A stretch of 24,726 nucleotides of DNA, taken from assembly GCA_934668695.1 (NCBI GenBank), contig CAKUOD010000020.1, positions 1 to 24,726 on the forward strand, read 5' to 3'. The notes beneath the pieces were generated by a model. It saw only the letters and a list, made by a program, of their open reading frames with translations, was not told where the DNA came from and ran no database searches. Shown here in pieces: positions 24,079 through 24,726 of the stretch. The DNA comes from an uncultured Collinsella sp. GTDB taxonomy: Bacteria > Actinomycetota > Coriobacteriia > Coriobacteriales > Coriobacteriaceae. Positions within the stretch are counted from its first letter, which is position 1; each line of letters begins with the position of its first letter. Made by a program: the position numbers and the translations under genes.

Positions 24079-24108
24079 GTGCCGCCCCTTTTGGGGCGGC
24101 ACGTTTTT
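24079..24108 (+). terminator. terminator after the four-helix membrane protein
   Basis: GTGCCGCCCC (24079-24088), loop TTTT, GGGGCGGCAC (24093-24102), then G and TTTTT: a textbook intrinsic terminator. It is the second copy of the one after rubrerythrin. Confidence 0.93.
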
Positions 24109-24361
24109 GTGTGGGGTCCCTGTCTTCACAATTTCCGTCAAGCTTTTGGTTAGATTTTGGTCAGTTGGCGTAAGGGCGGAAGGCCAAAAGATTGCTGGCG
24201 AAAAAAGCTCAGAGAAAGTGCTGGTAGGGGAGTTGTTGAGCTTTTCGACAGCTTTTGAGCAAAAGAAACTTTGTGGCTATTGCCGGCGATTGCGTTGTCG
24301 CGGTCATGGCGGTGCGGGATGCTGGTCGTAAGCGTCGAATGCTCCGATTTTGGAGGCCAGC

Positions 24362-24726
24362 ATGGATCTGTTTCTTGAGACTCCGCAGCAACAAGCTGAG
24401 CGCATGCTGCGTCAGCAGCAACGACTCATGGAGATGCAAATGCAAGGGGCGGCAGCCCAGCCCTTTGCGCAAAATGTCGTGCCCGCTGCTGTACCTGCAG
24501 CTGTGCCCGGGTGTGAATCGGCGCCAGAGGCCTATTCCGTACAGCAAGATTCATATGCGCAGGAACTCGCGTTCGACAAACGCCGCGCGCGCCGCCGCCG
24601 TTTGGGCCAGCGCCTGCGCACATTGGCGATGATCGTGCTCATCCCGCTGGGGCTTGCGGCCATCTTTCTGGCGTCGTATGCCCTCACGTGCATCCTCAAC
24701 GGCGCATCGCCCAACGAGGTGCTCCA
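24362..24726 (+). CDS. hypothetical membrane protein, 3' end outside window
   Basis: An open frame starts with ATG at 24362, five bases after GGAGG, and runs 121 codons to the window end without a stop, so the gene is cut by the window, not broken. Residues 1-28 are rich in Q, M, R and E (MDLFLETPQQQAERMLRQQQ), likely a helix or coiled coil. Residues 29-70 are A/P/Q-rich and probably flexible. A basic patch, KRRARRRRLGQRLR (73-86), precedes a hydrophobic helix at about 88-112. The positive charges before the helix suggest the N-terminus stays in the cytoplasm with the rest exported, or a first helix of several. Family unknown. Confidence 0.8.
   Translation, partial: MDLFLETPQQQAERMLRQQQRLMEMQMQGAAAQPFAQNVVPAAVPAAVPGCESAPEAYSVQQDSYAQELAFDKRRARRRRLGQRLRTLAMIVLIPLGLAAIFLASYALTCILNGASPNEVL

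Larger units (their letters stand above)
23927..24361. other. gene-free stretch with repeat copy 2, a terminator and an unassigned leader
   Basis: It holds repeat copy 2 (23944-24029) and a terminator (24079-24108). In 24109-24361 I find no gene and no convincing promoter, only short direct repeats such as TTTTGGT (24134-24140 and 24145-24151) and the ribosome binding site GGAGG (24352-24356) of the next gene. Confidence 0.6.

Noticed and set aside
22996..24110. Possible CRISPR array because of repeated GC-rich units
   Set aside because: The units are palindromic hairpins of uneven spacing with different arms, not regular repeats with unique spacers, and no cas gene is present.
24255..24632. 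125-codon frame overlapping the partial gene at the window end
   Set aside because: It is out of frame with the ATG at 24362, which has a proper GGAGG and gives a sensible membrane protein; the other frame starts without a ribosome binding site.

Overview
The window reads as chromosomal DNA from a high-GC, strictly anaerobic, gut-type Actinobacterium of the class Coriobacteriia; a Collinsella-like genome is my best guess. The basis is strong C/G-ending codon use, a single-chain pyruvate:ferredoxin oxidoreductase, a rubrerythrin, a free-standing carbamate kinase, and LytS/LytTR regulators with strong AGGAGG-type ribosome binding sites. The genus is an inference. I see no phage, insertion-sequence transposase, plasmid or CRISPR signature.

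Layout. 1-3834: leader and a complete nifJ-type PFOR gene, closed by a nested palindrome (3846-3968). 3969-4251: a cluster of non-coding hairpins. 4252-5195: a minus-strand pair, DUF3830-like plus an unknown protein. 5211-5810: a long AT-rich regulatory region. 5811-6773: carbamate kinase and its terminator. 6881-7124: a REP/MITE-like inverted repeat. 7131-8132: a minus-strand membrane-anchored C39-like protein. 8133-8487: a hairpin-rich leader. 8488-14658: APC permease, metal-dependent amidohydrolase, LytS-type kinase, LytTR regulator and Zn-dependent phospholipase-C-like protein, all on the plus strand. 14760-16019: UMF1-type MFS transporter. 16191-19507: glycosyltransferase, second LytS kinase (ATGA overlap) and second LytTR regulator. 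19605-20072: YfcE-type phosphoesterase. 20073-20400: hairpins including a 38-bp-arm palindrome. 20481-20558: tRNA-Asp. 20917-22983: Rrf2 regulator, MutY-like glycosylase without an iron-sulfur cluster, and rubrerythrin. 23294-23926: a four-helix membrane protein. 24362-24726: the start of another membrane protein, running off the end.

How the genes may work together. PFOR, carbamate kinase, the permease and the amidohydrolase fit fermentative growth on amino-acid-like or amide/carbamoyl substrates (inference). Two paralogous LytS/LytTR pairs lie about 6 kb apart. One sits directly after the permease-amidohydrolase pair, the other is translationally coupled to a glycosyltransferase, so local control of uptake and cell-envelope functions is plausible. 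Rrf2, MutY-like protein and rubrerythrin form a compact redox-sensing, DNA-repair and peroxide-removal group.

The most unusual signal is not protein coding. Several intergenic regions carry large nested palindromes with perfect outer arms of 16-38 bp around an inner hairpin. Two of them, 864 bp apart, share an identical 44-bp core but have completely different perfect outer arms, and each is followed by an identical 30-bp terminator sequence.
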